A DNA stretch of 64,000 nucleotides from Flavobacteriales bacterium (GTDB lineage: Bacteria > Bacteroidota > Bacteroidia > Flavobacteriales_F > PHOS-HE28): the NCBI GenBank assembly GCA_020635675.1, contig JACJZJ010000003.1, forward strand, positions 310,001-374,000. Reading direction: 5' to 3'. A program made the position numbers and the translations under genes. Under the pieces are notes generated by a model. It had not been told where the DNA came from and searched no databases. It saw nothing but the letters and a program-made list of their open reading frames with translations. Shown here piece by piece: positions 63,401-64,000 of this stretch (position 1 is its first letter; the number at the start of each line of letters is the position of its first letter).

Positions 63401-63564
63401 GCGTGGTGGACCATTGCACCGAACCCGATCTGGTGCAACAGGCCAGGTCGCGCCTCGATACCATCCTGGCCAGCGAGGTGCAGCAGACGGCCCCCCCACA
63501 GCAGGAGGAGATCACTGTGCCCCTGCCTGACGGGCAGCGAAACGACAACGGCAACGACCGATGA
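60457..63564 (+). CDS. Large tetratricopeptide-repeat protein
   Basis: 1035 aa. An N-terminal hydrophobic leader (GALVAAVLALVAAAQ) suggests export. The rest is nearly all TPR-like helical repeats, for example YELFRHYFSMKRWDDCLVW, RRIGELNRLVGQSHYQLQHY, RCHFWMGESYYHQGDLDHAL and AKFQLGETYINLDDDANAMR, implying a large superhelical protein-binding scaffold of 20 or more repeats. The C-terminus is low-complexity (PPQQEEITVPLPDGQRNDNG). It overlaps the next gene by 4 bases (ATGA). In Bacteroidota this TPR-plus-barrel pair is conserved; an envelope-assembly or transport role is inferred. Confidence 0.85.
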   Translation: MADLPTSFIRRSSGALVAAVLALVAAAQRPAHYGPPTAELDHARELFGQAKYGAAQYELDRLAERVADHYDPQRIEAEYLAAICAVRLFNEDAVFRMLAFMRDHPEDQHVPTVRYELFRHYFSMKRWDDCLVWAELVNADELSGKDQEEYHFKKGYALFQEERIEEAMTEMGRVKDGNGPYAVPATYYTAHMDYGRGRYATALAGFEKIKGDPSFGRIVPFYIAEIQFREGHYEEVIAYVEPLLADPSGTRRIGELNRLVGQSHYQLQHYEEAAPFLEKAVQRSAGIGREERYMLGYTYYRSGDWQKALTQLSLVTNEVDSLAQLAVYHMADCYLHLNEKNYARNAFKRAYELGQDPKVTEDALFNYAKLAYELSFDPYNEAITALRDYLRKYPNTPRRNEAYGFLVNVFLKTRNYAAALSALDEIKDKDLRLKEVYQQLAFNRGVELYDGNKFDQAADAFQAGLKYPVDRDMNARCHFWMGESYYHQGDLDHALRKYDDLRNTPGAYATTLYEEAGYSMGYAYFKQKVYDEALTAFRRFQGVGGVDPKQRSDAMMRIADCYYLAKDEEQAIRWYDEAIRAGSADGDYALFQKGVCYGLERRFPEKIAVLKDLLAKRPNSRFAADAKFQLGETYINLDDDANAMRYYTEVVQDHPNSPNVRQSMLQVALVHKRQGDPEKALQDFKAIVAKYPTMDGARDALAGIESIYVEQGRVGEYETYLRSLDFVDPANLDLDEKYYRSAEALYFDDKCEQAIGAFGDYLSKYPNGAYALNALFYRGDCEYRAKRYDRALPDLEAVIERNGQQFLGSALFGASDILFKDGRWEGALAHFARLEQVTDLPQNVLAAKVGQMRCLRELGRMDEAAEAAQKVVTDKDASADLQAEAGLLIARAALDHDSLEDAYARFKVVDNASTNAIGAEARFNMAYVRFLQERYRDAEKEVFGLVQAYPAYDHWKARSFILLGDVYVRLDDRFQAKATLQSVVDHCTEPDLVQQARSRLDTILASEVQQTAPPQQEEITVPLPDGQRNDNGNDR

Positions 63565-64000
63565 GCAAGCGGCACATATTCCTGATCGGAACGGTCCTGA
63601 CCTTGGTTCGCATTGGTCCGCTGCGTGCCCAGCAGGGTGGAACGCCGGGAGGTGAGTATTACATTCATGGGATCTACAACCCGACCATCGCCGACGTGCA
63701 AAAGATCGATCGGCGACCGGAACCCGTGGACACTTTGCTTGTCGACCGACCACCGACCTACACCGTGGTGAACGCCACGATGCCGATAGTGCCGAAGGCG
63801 GATAGCATCGCTCCGGTCCGCTTGAACGTGGTCCAGGCCAACGAGCGCTTGTACCACGGTTTCGTCAAGCTCGGCTATGGGCTTTACAATTCGCCCTTGG
63901 GCGAACTGTACTATGACCAGACACGCTCGAAAAAGAACGGTTACGGCATCCACCTCAAGCACTTCAGCAGCCAGGGTGGCATCAACGATGTAGGTCCGAG
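63561..64000 (+). CDS. Outer-membrane barrel protein downstream of the TPR protein (partial, runs off the right edge)
   Basis: The first 146 residues are visible, with no stop. Signal peptide (about 1-23, HIFLIGTVLTLVRIGPLRAQ). A long N-terminal linker rich in Pro and Val leads to a first predicted strand and turn: LYHGFVKLGYGLYNSPLGEL, then SKKNGYGIHLKHFSSQGGIN. This layout matches the TonB-receptor-like or porin barrels found next to TPR proteins in this phylum. ATGA overlap with the TPR gene couples their translation. The rest of the barrel lies beyond the window, so the class cannot be confirmed. Confidence 0.7.
   Translation, partial: MSKRHIFLIGTVLTLVRIGPLRAQQGGTPGGEYYIHGIYNPTIADVQKIDRRPEPVDTLLVDRPPTYTVVNATMPIVPKADSIAPVRLNVVQANERLYHGFVKLGYGLYNSPLGELYYDQTRSKKNGYGIHLKHFSSQGGINDVGP

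Noticed and set aside
61612..63753. Long minus-strand frame (713 codons) opposite the TPR protein
   Set aside because: Antisense shadow. The plus strand has regular TPR repeats and a signal peptide; the minus strand has neither.

Overview
The window is a gene-dense, high-GC stretch of a Bacteroidota chromosome, most likely from a Flavobacteriales-like lineage. The evidence is of four kinds. Three proteins end in type IX secretion (T9SS) type A sorting domains. Many genes have the Bacteroidota -7 promoter element TAnnTTTG. Families typical of the phylum are present (S46 dipeptidyl-peptidase, short AMP nucleosidase, DUF5606, DUF6249, DUF6438, a TonB-dependent receptor with a carboxypeptidase-regulatory N-terminus). 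The 16S rRNA 3' end reads GGAACATCTCC. I see no insertion sequence, integrase, prophage, CRISPR array or recognisable defence island; nearly everything is core or conserved accessory chromosome.

Layout. 1-4.2 kb: end of a membrane protein, lhgO, a small conserved protein, then a DinB / ChbG-YdjC deacetylase / GNAT run. 4.2-6.6 kb: purB, a frame-disrupted EI24-like membrane protein and a small exported protein. 6.6-12.1 kb: a hybrid histidine kinase convergent with a LytTR regulator, then a di-haem cytochrome c and a DoxX-like membrane protein. 12.2-23.0 kb, minus strand: S46 peptidase, DUF6438 lipoprotein, yidC, pyrG, TonB-dependent receptor, holA and amn. 23.0-29.1 kb: HsdR_N-like protein, T9SS subtilase, amidohydrolase and a polytopic membrane protein. 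29.2-36.1 kb: purL, tpx, an ECF sigma factor with a coupled small membrane protein, a DUF6249 protein, mtgA, an MscS channel and an SDR. 36.1-41.5 kb: a complete rRNA operon (16S, tRNA-Ile, tRNA-Ala, 23S, 5S) with tandem promoters, boxA-like elements and a strong terminator. 41.5-50.3 kb: TlpA-like thioredoxin, ispE, accA, a beta-propeller-like lipoprotein, dnaB and partner, a lipoprotein and DUF5606. 50.4-54.0 kb: a five-haem T9SS cytochrome, a CPBP-like membrane protein and a T9SS cupredoxin. 54.1-64.0 kb: DPP4-like S9 peptidase, murB, two glycosyltransferases, ftsE, a very large TPR protein and the start of an outer-membrane barrel protein.

How the genes work together. Purine metabolism (purB, purL, amn), CTP synthesis (pyrG), replication (dnaB, holA), envelope building (yidC, murB, mtgA, ftsE, ispE, accA) and translation (rrn) are all represented. 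A secreted subtilase, S46 and S9 dipeptidyl-peptidases and a TonB-dependent receptor fit a life based on protein or peptide degradation. The most distinctive accessory content is the 50.4-54.0 kb locus, where two T9SS-sorted redox proteins (a five-haem cytochrome and a blue-copper protein) flank a CPBP-like membrane protein lacking its usual catalytic residues. This could be a cell-surface electron-transfer module, but that is inference from motifs and proximity.

No gene-free stretch exceeds 300 bases except the rRNA leader (36134-36496), which holds the rrn promoters and boxA-like elements. Many convergent genes abut or overlap at their 3' ends.
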